Assembly: GCF_900142935.1 (NCBI RefSeq)
Contig: NZ_FSRS01000001.1
Span: forward strand, 134,001 to 198,000
DNA from: Rhodovulum sp. ES.010
GTDB taxonomy: Bacteria; Pseudomonadota; Alphaproteobacteria; Rhodobacterales; Rhodobacteraceae
Direction of reading: 5' to 3'
DNA length: 64,000 nucleotides
Part shown: in pieces, positions 1 to 7,711 of the stretch
Layout of the letters: every line of letters begins with the position of its first letter
How positions within the stretch are numbered: position 1 is the stretch's first letter
Made by a program: the position numbers and the translations under genes
Notes under the pieces: model-generated
What the model was told of the DNA's origin: nothing
Seen by the model: only the letters and a program-made list of their open reading frames with translations
Databases searched by the model: none

Positions 1-306
1 TGGCGCACCGCCGAGATCGAGGCGCTGGAAGAGGCCGGCGCGGTCGGCCGTGTCGGCACCGAGCCGATCGGGCGGTATGTCTACGACAAGATCCTCGACG
101 ACGGCACGGCGCTGCCTTGCGAGGTCGAGGTGTTTCCGATGCTGGTCGAGAAGCTCAAGCGCAGCTGGAAGGAGCGCCACGAGCGCACGCGCCGCTGGTT
201 CAAGGCGAAGGCCGCGGCCAAGCGCGTGGACGAACCCGACCTCGCGGCGCTGCTGCGCGCCCTGGCCGAGTCGCCGCCCAAGGGGCTGGGCCGACGGCGG
301 CCGTGA
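1..306 (+). CDS. Nudix hydrolase, C-terminal fragment (5' end outside window)
   Basis: Open from the first base to a TGA at 304-306, so only the last 101 residues are present. It begins at W-R-T-A-E-I-E-A-L-E-E-A-G, the Nudix helix region (canonical GX5EX7REUXEEXGU), followed by a V-E-V-F-P-M-L-V strand and a basic W-x-x-R-x-x-x-R-x-W-F segment. This arrangement is typical of small bacterial diphosphoinositol-polyphosphate or dinucleotide-polyphosphate hydrolases. Family knowledge: these cleave nucleoside diphosphates linked to another moiety using a divalent metal. The catalytic REUXEE core can be read only in part and the substrate cannot be inferred. It converges on the ligase gene that ends at 327, with a 20-base gap. 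Confidence 0.75.
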   Translation, partial: WRTAEIEALEEAGAVGRVGTEPIGRYVYDKILDDGTALPCEVEVFPMLVEKLKRSWKERHERTRRWFKAKAAAKRVDEPDLAALLRALAESPPKGLGRRRP

Positions 307-326
307 CAGCGGGCTGAGGCGCGGGA

Positions 327-1838
327 TCAGGCGAAGCTGTCGGCGAAGCGTGCGCGCAGAACGGTCTTTTGCACCTTGCCCATCGTGTTGCGCGGCAGCG
401 CCTCGGCGATTTCGAAGCGCCGGGGCAGCTTGAAGCCCGCCAGGCTCTCGCGCAGCGCCGCGGCGATCGCGCCGGTGTCGAGCGCCGCGCCCGCCTCGGG
501 CACCAGCACGGCCACCACGGCCTCGCCGAAATCCGCATGCGGCACGCCGATCACCGCGCTTTCCTTGACGCCCGGCTGCGCGTCCAGTGCCAGTTCGATT
601 TCCTTGGGGTAGATGTTGTAGCCGCCCGAGATGATCAGGTCCTTGGCGCGACCCACGATCGTGACATAGCCGCGCTCGTCGATCTGCCCCAGATCGCCGG
701 TGATGAAGAACCCGTCGGCGCGCAACTCGTCGCGCGTCTTCTCGGGCATCTGCCAGTAGCCCTTGAAGACGTTCGGCCCGCGCACCTCGATCATGCCGAT
801 CTCGCCCCGGGGCCGCTCCGCCCCGGTCTCGGGATCGGTGACCTTCACCTCCACCCCCGGCAGCGCGGTGCCGACGGTGCCCGCGATGCGCGGCCCGTCA
901 TAGGGGTTGGAGGTGTTCATGTTGGTTTCGGTCATGCCGTAGCGTTCGAGGATGCGGTGGCCGGTGCGGTCCTCGAAGGCGCGGTGGGTCTCGGCCAGGA
1001 GCGGCGCCGAGCCGGACACGAAGAGCCGCATGTGGGCGACGAGGTCCCGGGTGAAACGCGGGTCCTCCAGCAGTCTCGTGTAGAAGGTCGGCACCCCCAT
1101 CATCGCGGTCGCCCGCGGCAGGGCGGCGGTCACCGAATCGACGTCGAACTTCGGCAACAGGATCATCGCCCCGCCCGCGACGAGCGTAACGTTCGTGGCG
1201 ACGAACAGGCCGTGGCTGTGAAAGATCGGCAGCGCGTGCAGCAACACGTCATCCGCGCTGAAGCGCCAGGCCGCGGCCAGCGCCTCGGCGTTCGAGATCA
1301 GGTTGCGCTCGGTCAGCATCGCGCCCTTGGAGCGCCCGGTGGTCCCCGAGGTATAGAGGAAGGCGGCGATGTTGTCCTCGGTCCGCGGTTCCGCGTCATA
1401 GGCCTCGGGCATGCCCGAGGCCGCCGCCGGAAGGCTGCCCGTGCCGTCGGCGTTCAGCGTCTCCAGCCGGCTGCCGGCCGCCCCGGCAACCGGCCGCAGC
1501 GCTTCTGCCCGCGTGCCGTCGGCGACGAACATGCCGGCGCCCGAGTTCTCGAGGAAATAGGCCAGTTCCGCCGGGGTATAGGCGGTGTTGAGCGGCACGA
1601 AGATCACGCCGGCCTGGATGCAGGCCGCGATCAGCATCAGCGCCTCGGGCGATTTCTCGACCTGCATCGCCAGCCGGTCGCCATGAACCAGCCCCATCGC
1701 GTGGATCGCGTGGGCGAATTGCGCGGCGCGGCGCAGGAAGGCGTCATGGGTGAGCACGCCGCCGTCGGGCAGGTGCAGAAACGTGGAAGACTTGCCTTCG
1801 TGCGGTGCGAAAAGCCGGTCGTAGAGCGGGTTGGCCAT
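327..1838 (-). CDS. matB: Malonyl-CoA synthetase-like acyl-CoA ligase (MatB type)
   Basis: Predicted 503-residue AMP-dependent acyl-CoA synthetase (ANL superfamily). The ATP loop is Y-T-S-G-T-T-G-R-S-K-G. The adenylation signature E-R-Y-G-M-T-E-T-N-M and the hinge region G-R-A-K-D-L-I-I-S-G-G-Y-N-I-Y-P follow in order, and the C-terminal lysine motif P-R-N-T-M-G-K-V-Q-K is intact. Together with P-I-F-H-S-H-G-L, the E-R-Y-G-M-T-E-T-N-M sequence resembles MatB, which makes malonyl-CoA from malonate, CoA and ATP. Methylmalonate or another short diacid remains possible. The start at 1838 was chosen because AGGGAGG lies just upstream; the reading frame stays open far beyond it without another ribosome site. 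The gene is divergent from the RTX glycosidase. A TRAP transporter for carboxylates lies 3 kb away, but a shared role is only a guess. Confidence 0.85.
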   Translation of the reverse strand: MANPLYDRLFAPHEGKSSTFLHLPDGGVLTHDAFLRRAAQFAHAIHAMGLVHGDRLAMQVEKSPEALMLIAACIQAGVIFVPLNTAYTPAELAYFLENSGAGMFVADGTRAEALRPVAGAAGSRLETLNADGTGSLPAAASGMPEAYDAEPRTEDNIAAFLYTSGTTGRSKGAMLTERNLISNAEALAAAWRFSADDVLLHALPIFHSHGLFVATNVTLVAGGAMILLPKFDVDSVTAALPRATAMMGVPTFYTRLLEDPRFTRDLVAHMRLFVSGSAPLLAETHRAFEDRTGHRILERYGMTETNMNTSNPYDGPRIAGTVGTALPGVEVKVTDPETGAERPRGEIGMIEVRGPNVFKGYWQMPEKTRDELRADGFFITGDLGQIDERGYVTIVGRAKDLIISGGYNIYPKEIELALDAQPGVKESAVIGVPHADFGEAVVAVLVPEAGAALDTGAIAAALRESLAGFKLPRRFEIAEALPRNTMGKVQKTVLRARFADSFA

Positions 1839-2150
1839 CGGGTCCTCCCTCGGTCGGGCCCCGTTTCTGCGCGACCGCCGCGGCGCCGTAAAGGCCCGCG
1901 CATGCCGCACCCCGGCTTCCGGGCACCGCAAGAACCGATGGCGTTTTGGATAATGACCATGCCCGCGCCACATTCCCGTGCCGCTTTTGCTGGGGTCCGG
2001 CGGTTGATTTGTTCCCATGCCGCGAGTGGCGTCGCAATCGTGGCGTGCGCGCCGACTGTGTCGATCGCGGCAAAAGTTTGTTCGGAATGTGGCGGGTAAT
2101 CGGACTGTCCGCGCCACGGTATGATTTCGCGTCACGGATTGGGGTTGGAA
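1839..2150. other. Intergenic region between divergent matB-like and RTX glycosidase genes
   Basis: These 312 bases separate the two divergent starts. No gene or RNA is recognisable. The half nearest the glycosidase (about 1980-2150) is less GC-rich than the surroundings and presumably carries the promoter of that gene, but I find no hexamer pair with good spacing. Confidence 0.4.
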
Positions 2151-4430
2151 ATGGAAACACTGGCAATCGACGTCGCCTTCGGAAGCCGGGTCGAGGGGGC
2201 CGAAACCGTCACGTCCGACCAGTTCGGCGGCATCCAGACCGGCTATGGCGGCTTTTCCCGGTTCGACGAGCAGTTCCAGGACCTCGGCCTGAACCACCTG
2301 CGCTGGCCCGGCGGCACGCTGGCCGAGACCGACGTCGATGTCTATGGTCTCGATGTGCCGGGCCTGTTCGACGGCACCCAGCTTTACACCCCCAATCCCG
2401 ACCGCGACCGCCCCGACCTGACCGACACGCTGGCCTATTGCGTGGACCAGGGGCTCAGCTTTTCGATGATCCTGCCCACCGTGCGCTATGCGGCGGATAT
2501 CGAGCAGGGCGTGGCCGACCTGCAGGCCTTCCTGGGCGATCTGCTCTCGGGCCGCTACGGGCCCTTGCCCGAGGATTTCACGCTCGAGATCGGCAATGAA
2601 TACATGGCCCATGCCGCCCTTGCCGAGACCCCCGCGCTTTACGGCCAGATCGCCGAGCGGTTCATCCAGACCATCGTCACCGCGCTGGAAAGCCCCGCGA
2701 TCAATCCGCAAGGGGCCGACCTTGCCATCGCCGTGCAGATCGGCCGGTCCGCGGGGGACGACGCCGCGATCCGCGACGCGCTCTCGCCCGAGAGCCTGGC
2801 CGAGATCGACAGCCTCGTGGCGCATGCGCTGCCGTTCAATTTCGGCGCCATCGACAAGGTTGAAAGCGACCCCGACGCCGACCTGCGGGATTTCGGCGAG
2901 GCGCTCTGGCAGAACCGCGCCGACTATGTCGATGCCTGGGAAGAGGCGATCCTGAATTCCGGCGGCAACCCCGATGCGGTCGAGCTTTACATGTCCGCCG
3001 TCAATATCGGCAAATCCGTTCAGGACGTCGATGACGCCAACCTGAATTACCAGGATTACGGGCTGAAGGCGGCCGGCGCCTACCTGGAAGTCTTCGCCAC
3101 CTACCAGTCGATCGGCATGGACGCCGCCGCGATCTGGGGCGTCGCGGGCAAGCATTTCAACGCGGTCAGCTACGAAAGCCCCGACGGCATGGTGCTGGAC
3201 CCCGGCGGCGCGCTGCTCAAGCTTATGGCCGACAACATCGTCGGGATGGAGCTCGTCGACGGCTTCCAGGCCAACGACCGGGGCGACCTGGCGATGACCT
3301 ACGCGTGGGAAAGCGATGAGGCCGCGGTGGTCTTCGTCGCCGCGAACGACATCGCCGCGGACGGGGTGTCGGTGACGCTGGATCTCGGCGTGTTGGAGGG
3401 CGCGAGCGTGTTGGAGGCGGTGCGGCTGTCGGCGGTGCTGGCCGAGGAGACGCCGCCGGATGTCACCGGGCTGGACCTGATGGTCTACGAGGAGGCGCTG
3501 CTCGAAGACTTCGTGCCGCAGGTCTCGGGCAACACGGTCGTCTTCACGCTGCACTCCGACCACGAGGTGGTGATGCTGCATCTCGAAAAGGCGCCGCCGA
3601 TCAACGTAGTGGAGGGCACGCTTGCGGCCGACATGCTTTACGGCACGGATGGGTCAGACGCGATCACAGGCTTCGACGGCGCCGACAAGCTGTTCGGCGA
3701 GGCCGGTGACGATCACCTGCTGGGCGGCGCGGGCGACGACGTGCTGCGCGGCGCGACCGGCGACGACCTGCTGGAGGGCGCGGCGGGCAATGACCGGCTT
3801 TACGCCGGCGCGGGCGACGACGAGGTTTCGGGCGGCGGCGGCGCCGACCTGATCGAGGGCCATGGCGGGGCCGACATCCTGTCGGGCGACGCGGGCGATG
3901 ACGAGATCTCCGGCGGCACCGGCGCGGACGCAATTCTCGGCGGATCCGGTCATGACCGTCTGTTCGGCGGGGCCGGTGACGACGTGATCGAGGGCGCTGG
4001 CGGCAAGGACCACATCAGCGGAGAAGGCGGGAACGACACGCTTTATGGCGGGTCGTGGAAGGATCGGCTTTATGGCGGCAGCGGTGACGACGCGCTCTAC
4101 GGCGGTGCGGGCAACGACCTGCTGAAAGGCGGCGACGGGGCCGACCGGCTCTCGGGGGATGCCGGGAACGACCGGCTCTTCGGCGGAGCGGGGGCGGATG
4201 TCTTCGTGTTTGCCGCTGCGGGGTTCGGCGCCGACCGGATCGAGGATTTCGAACTCGGGCTGGACGTCATCGACCTGTCCGGGCTTTCGTCCGGCCTGTC
4301 ATGGGACGCGTTCGCCACGACCTGCCTGACCGACTCCGCCGAAGGCGTCCTGATCGACGTCGCCGGCAGTGCGATCACGCTTCTGGGGATCGACGCGGCC
4401 GACTTGGGGCAGGGGGATTTCCTGCTCTAG
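2151..4430 (+). CDS. Secreted RTX-repeat protein with glycoside hydrolase-like TIM-barrel N-domain
   Basis: 759 residues from ATG 2151; an in-frame ATG at 2121 has no ribosome site. The N-terminal ~450 residues look like a clan GH-A barrel. They contain L-R-W-P-G-G-T-L near residue 50 and T-L-E-I-G-N-E-Y, where Glu150 would be the acid/base of the common N-E pair. The family resembles arabinofuranosidase or glucuronidase barrels but cannot be named. A beta-sandwich-like stretch follows, then about seventeen glycine- and aspartate-rich calcium-binding nonapeptides (about residues 497-686) and a typical RTX tail (F-V-F, D-R-I-E-D-F, D-V-I-D-L-S). There is no N-terminal signal peptide. RTX tails of this kind normally direct type I secretion, so the protein is probably exported from its C-terminus. 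No exporter genes are adjacent. The substrate is unknown, possibly the cell's own exopolysaccharide or algal glycans. Confidence 0.8.
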   Translation: METLAIDVAFGSRVEGAETVTSDQFGGIQTGYGGFSRFDEQFQDLGLNHLRWPGGTLAETDVDVYGLDVPGLFDGTQLYTPNPDRDRPDLTDTLAYCVDQGLSFSMILPTVRYAADIEQGVADLQAFLGDLLSGRYGPLPEDFTLEIGNEYMAHAALAETPALYGQIAERFIQTIVTALESPAINPQGADLAIAVQIGRSAGDDAAIRDALSPESLAEIDSLVAHALPFNFGAIDKVESDPDADLRDFGEALWQNRADYVDAWEEAILNSGGNPDAVELYMSAVNIGKSVQDVDDANLNYQDYGLKAAGAYLEVFATYQSIGMDAAAIWGVAGKHFNAVSYESPDGMVLDPGGALLKLMADNIVGMELVDGFQANDRGDLAMTYAWESDEAAVVFVAANDIAADGVSVTLDLGVLEGASVLEAVRLSAVLAEETPPDVTGLDLMVYEEALLEDFVPQVSGNTVVFTLHSDHEVVMLHLEKAPPINVVEGTLAADMLYGTDGSDAITGFDGADKLFGEAGDDHLLGGAGDDVLRGATGDDLLEGAAGNDRLYAGAGDDEVSGGGGADLIEGHGGADILSGDAGDDEISGGTGADAILGGSGHDRLFGGAGDDVIEGAGGKDHISGEGGNDTLYGGSWKDRLYGGSGDDALYGGAGNDLLKGGDGADRLSGDAGNDRLFGGAGADVFVFAAAGFGADRIEDFELGLDVIDLSGLSSGLSWDAFATTCLTDSAEGVLIDVAGSAITLLGIDAADLGQGDFLL
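3640..4209 (+). repeat. RTX calcium-binding nonapeptide repeats inside the glycosidase gene
   Basis: About seventeen tandem coding repeats of the G-G-x-G-x-D-x-L-x type, for example G-G-A-G-D-D-V-L-R and G-G-S-G-D-D-A-L-Y. In this family each pair of repeats forms a turn of a calcium-bound beta-roll that folds outside the cell after type I secretion. Confidence 0.9.
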
Positions 4431-4442
4431 CGCGCGTCGACG

Positions 4443-4466
4443 GGGGCCGCCCGCGCGGACGGCCCC
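4443..4466. terminator. Bidirectional terminator between convergent genes
   Basis: GGGGCCG at 4443-4449 pairs with CGGCCCC at 4460-4466, and the ten bases between can add further G-C pairs. It lies in the 42-base gap between the RTX gene (ends 4430) and the TRAP solute-binding gene (ends 4473). There is no T run, so termination is inferred from position and stem strength. Confidence 0.55.
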
Positions 4467-4472
4467 GCCCCG

Positions 4473-5537
4473 TCACAACCGCCCGGCAATCAGCGGGAGC
4501 GTCATCGCCCCGGCATAGGCGCGGGCCTGGGCCAGGTAGGCGTCGTAGCTTTCGCGCACCATCGCGACGTCGGGATTGGTGGCGGTCAGTTCGTCCTGCA
4601 CCTCGGCCCAGGCCCCTTTCAGCGCCCCGATCACATCGTCGGGGAAGGGCAGGAAACGCACGCCCTGCGCGGCGAGGTCCGCCATCGCCTTCGTGTTGAA
4701 GTAGTCGAACTGCGCCTGCACCTCGAGCGCGGCGGCCAGTGCCGCGCATTCGCAGATCGCCTGGAGGTCCGCGGGCAGTTCGGCCCACGCGTCCCCGTTG
4801 AACACGACCGAAAGCCCTGCGCCGGGCTCGTTGAAGGCCGGCACGTAGCAGATATCCGTCAGCTTCTGAAGGCCGAAGGCCTGGTCGAGCATCGGCCCGA
4901 CCCATTCGGCCGCGTCGATCGCGCCCGATTGCAGCGCCTGGAAGATCTCGGGCGGGGGCATCAGCACCGCGTTCACGCCGAGTTTGCGGTAGATCTCGCC
5001 GCCCAGCCCCGCGACGCGCATGTTTAGCCCCGAGAGGTCCGCGACCGAGCCGATCTCGGCCTTGAACCAGCCGCCCGACTGGGTGTTGGAGTTGCCCGAA
5101 TAGATCGGCTTCAGGTTCCGCTGGGCGTAGATTTCATCCCAGATCTCCTGCCCGCCGCCCCAGCGCAGCCAGGCGTAATGCTCGTTCGAGGTCATCCCGA
5201 AGGGCACGCCGGTGAACCAGTGCAGCGCGGGGTTCTTGCCGGCGGCGTAATAGGTCGGCCCGTGGCCCACCGGCGCGTTGCCGGCCTGCACCGCGTCCTC
5301 GACCCCGAAGGACGGCACCAGCTCGCCCGCGCCGTAGACGGTGAAGGTCAGCCGCCCGTCGGACATGGCCGCCACGCGGGCGGCAAAGGTCTGCACGTTG
5401 GTGCCCACGCCCGGTGCGTTCTTGGGAAATGCCGTGGGCAGGTTCCAGGCGATCTTTCCTTGCGCAACGGCGGGGCTGGCCAGCGCGCCGGCGGCGGTCA
5501 CGCCCGCGCCGGTTTTCAGGAAGCGTCTGCGGTCCAT
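4473..5537 (-). CDS. TRAP transporter solute-binding protein (TakP/DctP family)
   Basis: 354 residues with a twin-arginine type leader (M-D-R-R-R-F-L-K, then a hydrophobic stretch ending A-V-A-Q), so the mature protein is periplasmic. It has the family signatures G-A-G-E-L-V-P near residue 70 and A-E-W-V-G-P near residue 215. The resemblance is to TakP-type proteins that bind 2-oxo acids or lactate with a cation; the ligand itself cannot be read from sequence. It is the first gene of an operon by function, but on this strand the permeases lie upstream: small permease, large permease, then this gene. The 17-base gap to the large permease indicates one transcript. Confidence 0.9.
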   Translation of the reverse strand: MDRRRFLKTGAGVTAAGALASPAVAQGKIAWNLPTAFPKNAPGVGTNVQTFAARVAAMSDGRLTFTVYGAGELVPSFGVEDAVQAGNAPVGHGPTYYAAGKNPALHWFTGVPFGMTSNEHYAWLRWGGGQEIWDEIYAQRNLKPIYSGNSNTQSGGWFKAEIGSVADLSGLNMRVAGLGGEIYRKLGVNAVLMPPPEIFQALQSGAIDAAEWVGPMLDQAFGLQKLTDICYVPAFNEPGAGLSVVFNGDAWAELPADLQAICECAALAAALEVQAQFDYFNTKAMADLAAQGVRFLPFPDDVIGALKGAWAEVQDELTATNPDVAMVRESYDAYLAQARAYAGAMTLPLIAGRL

Positions 5538-5554
5538 GTCGGTCCTCTCGTGTC

Positions 5555-7096
5555 TCAGCGGAAAATCAGGTCCGGCAGCCAGGTGGCCAGCTCGGGCACG
5601 GCTATCAGAACGCTAAGCGCGGCCACCTGCAACAGGACAAAGGGGACAACGCCCCGGTAGGTGTCGAGCGTGGTGATGTCGGCGGGCGCGACCGAGCGGA
5701 AGTAGAACAGCGCGAAGCCGAAGGGCGGCGTCAGGAAGCTGGTCTGCAGGTTCATCGCGATCAGGATCGCGAACCACACGGGCGAGATGTCGGTGCCCAG
5801 GATCGGCGGGCCGAGAAGCGGCACGACGATATAGATGATCTCGACCGCCTCCAGCAGGAAGCCGAGGAGGAAGATCAGCGCCATCACCAGCGCGATCGCC
5901 CCGAAGGTGCCGCCCGGCAGCGCAGCCATCAAGTCCTCGACAAGGTGGTCGCCGCCGAAGCCCCGGAAGACGAGCGAAAGCAACGAGGCCGCGACGACGA
6001 TGCCGAAGACCATCCCCGAGATGCGCACCGTGTCGGCCATGGCTCCTTTCAGCAGGTCCGCCCGCCACAGCCGGCCCCCCGACCAGAGCGTGCCGGCGGC
6101 GATCAGGCCCGCCGCGGCAAGCGCGGCCAGCCCGGCGGGCGTGCCGGGGGCGGCGCGCCCCAGGCCCGCCATGCCGATGCCGACCAGCGCCAGCGCCGCA
6201 AGCCCGGCCCCCGCGATCAGCCAGCGCCCCGCGCGCAGGGGTTCGGCGGCATGGGCGGCCAGCAGCGCCGCGCCGACCGCGCCCAGCCCCGCGGCCTCGG
6301 TGGTCGTGGCGACGCCCGCGAGGATCGATCCGAGCACCGCGAGGATCAGCAGGATCGGCGGCAGGAAGGTGAAGAGCACCTCGCCCGCGGGCACCGCCTC
6401 GCGCGCGACCGGGAGCGCGGCCGGCGCGGGTTTCAGGCGCAGCGCGACATAGATCGCGTAGAACGCCACCAGCACCAGCCCCGGCAGCAGCGCGCCGGCG
6501 AAGAGATCGCCCACCGACACCGCGTCGGGGGCGAAGTTGCCGGCGGCCTGCTGCGCCTCCAGATACACGTTGCCGATCTGGTCCCCCAACAGGACCAGCA
6601 CGATCGAGGGCGGGATGACCTGGCCCAGCGTGCCGGAGGCGCAGATCAGCCCCGCGGCCAGTCGTTTGTCCACGCCCGCCATGCGCATCGCGGGCAGGCT
6701 GATCAGCACCAGCATCACCACGGTCGCCCCGATTATCCCGGTCGACGCCGCGATCAGCGTGGAAAACGCCAGCACGCTCAGCGCCATCCCGCGCGGGGCG
6801 CCCCCGGTCATCCGCGCCAGCACGCCCAGCATGCGTTCGGCCAGTCGCGCGCGCTCCAGCAGGACGCCCATCAGCACGAAGAGCGGCACCGCCATGAGCA
6901 GGCGATTCGTCATCACCCCCCAGACGCGGGCCGGAAAGAAATTGAGGAAGGCCAGGTCGAACACACCGACCGCCGCGCCGACCAGCGCGGTGACCAGCGG
7001 CACGCCGGCAATGGCGAGCATCGCCGGGATTCCGCTGAGGATGCCGGCGAAGAGACCCAGGCCCATTGCGAGCAGGAAGCCCTCGGCCCCGGTCAC
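5555..7096 (-). CDS. TRAP transporter large permease (DctM family)
   Basis: 513 residues, nearly all hydrophobic, with about a dozen or more membrane segments. It contains the family region A-S-G-T-L-G-Q-V-I-P-P-S-I near the middle and a C-terminal P-F-G-F-A-L-F-Y segment. It is longer than the ~430 residues of the shortest DctM proteins because of an inserted set of membrane helices around residues 290-350, as in the TakM-type group. I place the start at GTG 7096, which overlaps the stop of the small permease (GTGA overlap); ATG 7066 is an alternative. It forms the inner-membrane channel of the sodium-driven TRAP carrier. Confidence 0.88.
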   Translation of the reverse strand: MTGAEGFLLAMGLGLFAGILSGIPAMLAIAGVPLVTALVGAAVGVFDLAFLNFFPARVWGVMTNRLLMAVPLFVLMGVLLERARLAERMLGVLARMTGGAPRGMALSVLAFSTLIAASTGIIGATVVMLVLISLPAMRMAGVDKRLAAGLICASGTLGQVIPPSIVLVLLGDQIGNVYLEAQQAAGNFAPDAVSVGDLFAGALLPGLVLVAFYAIYVALRLKPAPAALPVAREAVPAGEVLFTFLPPILLILAVLGSILAGVATTTEAAGLGAVGAALLAAHAAEPLRAGRWLIAGAGLAALALVGIGMAGLGRAAPGTPAGLAALAAAGLIAAGTLWSGGRLWRADLLKGAMADTVRISGMVFGIVVAASLLSLVFRGFGGDHLVEDLMAALPGGTFGAIALVMALIFLLGFLLEAVEIIYIVVPLLGPPILGTDISPVWFAILIAMNLQTSFLTPPFGFALFYFRSVAPADITTLDTYRGVVPFVLLQVAALSVLIAVPELATWLPDLIFR

Positions 7097-7599
7097 TCGG
7101 CCGTCCTCCGCCCAAGCACCTGCGCGACCCCCTGCAGGATCATCAGCGCCGCGGCCACCGGCAGCGCCGTCTTCACGAGGTAAAGCCCGCCGAGGCCGCC
7201 GGTTTCGACCGAGCCCTCGCGGATCGACCAGGCATAGGCGAGGTCGGGCAAGAAGGCGCGGATCAGCAGGCCGAAGACGGGCACCAGGAAGAGCACCAGC
7301 GCCAGCGCGTCGGCCGCCCGCAGGTAGCCGGGCGGCAGGCGCTCCGACACCACCTCCACCCGGACATGGCCGTTCCGCGCCAGCGTCACCGGCAGCGAGA
7401 AGGCCATGAGCACCGCGAAGGCGTAGGCGGCGGCATCCTGCAACTCGATGAAGCCCGCGCCGAAGCCGTAGCGCAGCACGACGATGGCCAGCACCGCGCC
7501 GGTCAGGAACAGCCCCGCCAGGATGCACAGCGCCAGCGCCGCGCGGTCGAGCCAGCGGCAAAGCGCGAGATAGGCGGAAAGGGCGCGGCGGGTCTGCAT
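7093..7599 (-). CDS. TRAP transporter small permease (DctQ family)
   Basis: 168 residues with four membrane segments. The order is short basic N-terminus, helix 1 (A-L-A-L-C-I-L-A-G-L-F), helix 2 containing D-A-A-A-Y-A-F, then A-R-N-G-H-V-R-V-E-V between helices 2 and 3, which is the conserved DctQ loop. ATG 7599 was chosen because AAGG lies nine bases upstream; an in-frame GTG at 7617 has no ribosome site. It pairs with the large permease, whose GTG start overlaps this stop. Confidence 0.88.
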   Translation of the reverse strand: MQTRRALSAYLALCRWLDRAALALCILAGLFLTGAVLAIVVLRYGFGAGFIELQDAAAYAFAVLMAFSLPVTLARNGHVRVEVVSERLPPGYLRAADALALVLFLVPVFGLLIRAFLPDLAYAWSIREGSVETGGLGGLYLVKTALPVAAALMILQGVAQVLGRRTAE

Positions 7600-7711
7600 T
7601 GGGCCGGGCCTTGCCACAGCCGTGCATTATGCGCAATCGGGCCATGCGTCCGCCCCCTCTGGCCCTCGCCGTGCAAGGCGCTATGCTGCGACGCAGCAAA
7701 AGGAGGCCATC

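Noticed and set aside
327..3581. A 1084-codon open frame on the minus strand extending the ligase gene upstream
   Set aside because: Only the part from 1838 is protein-like; the rest is the reverse of the RTX gene, which has clear motifs and codon use. GC-rich DNA keeps reverse frames open.
5414..7183. A 589-codon open frame opposite the TRAP large permease
   Set aside because: Composition is Arg/Gln/His-rich shadow; the opposite frame gives membrane helices of a DctM permease.
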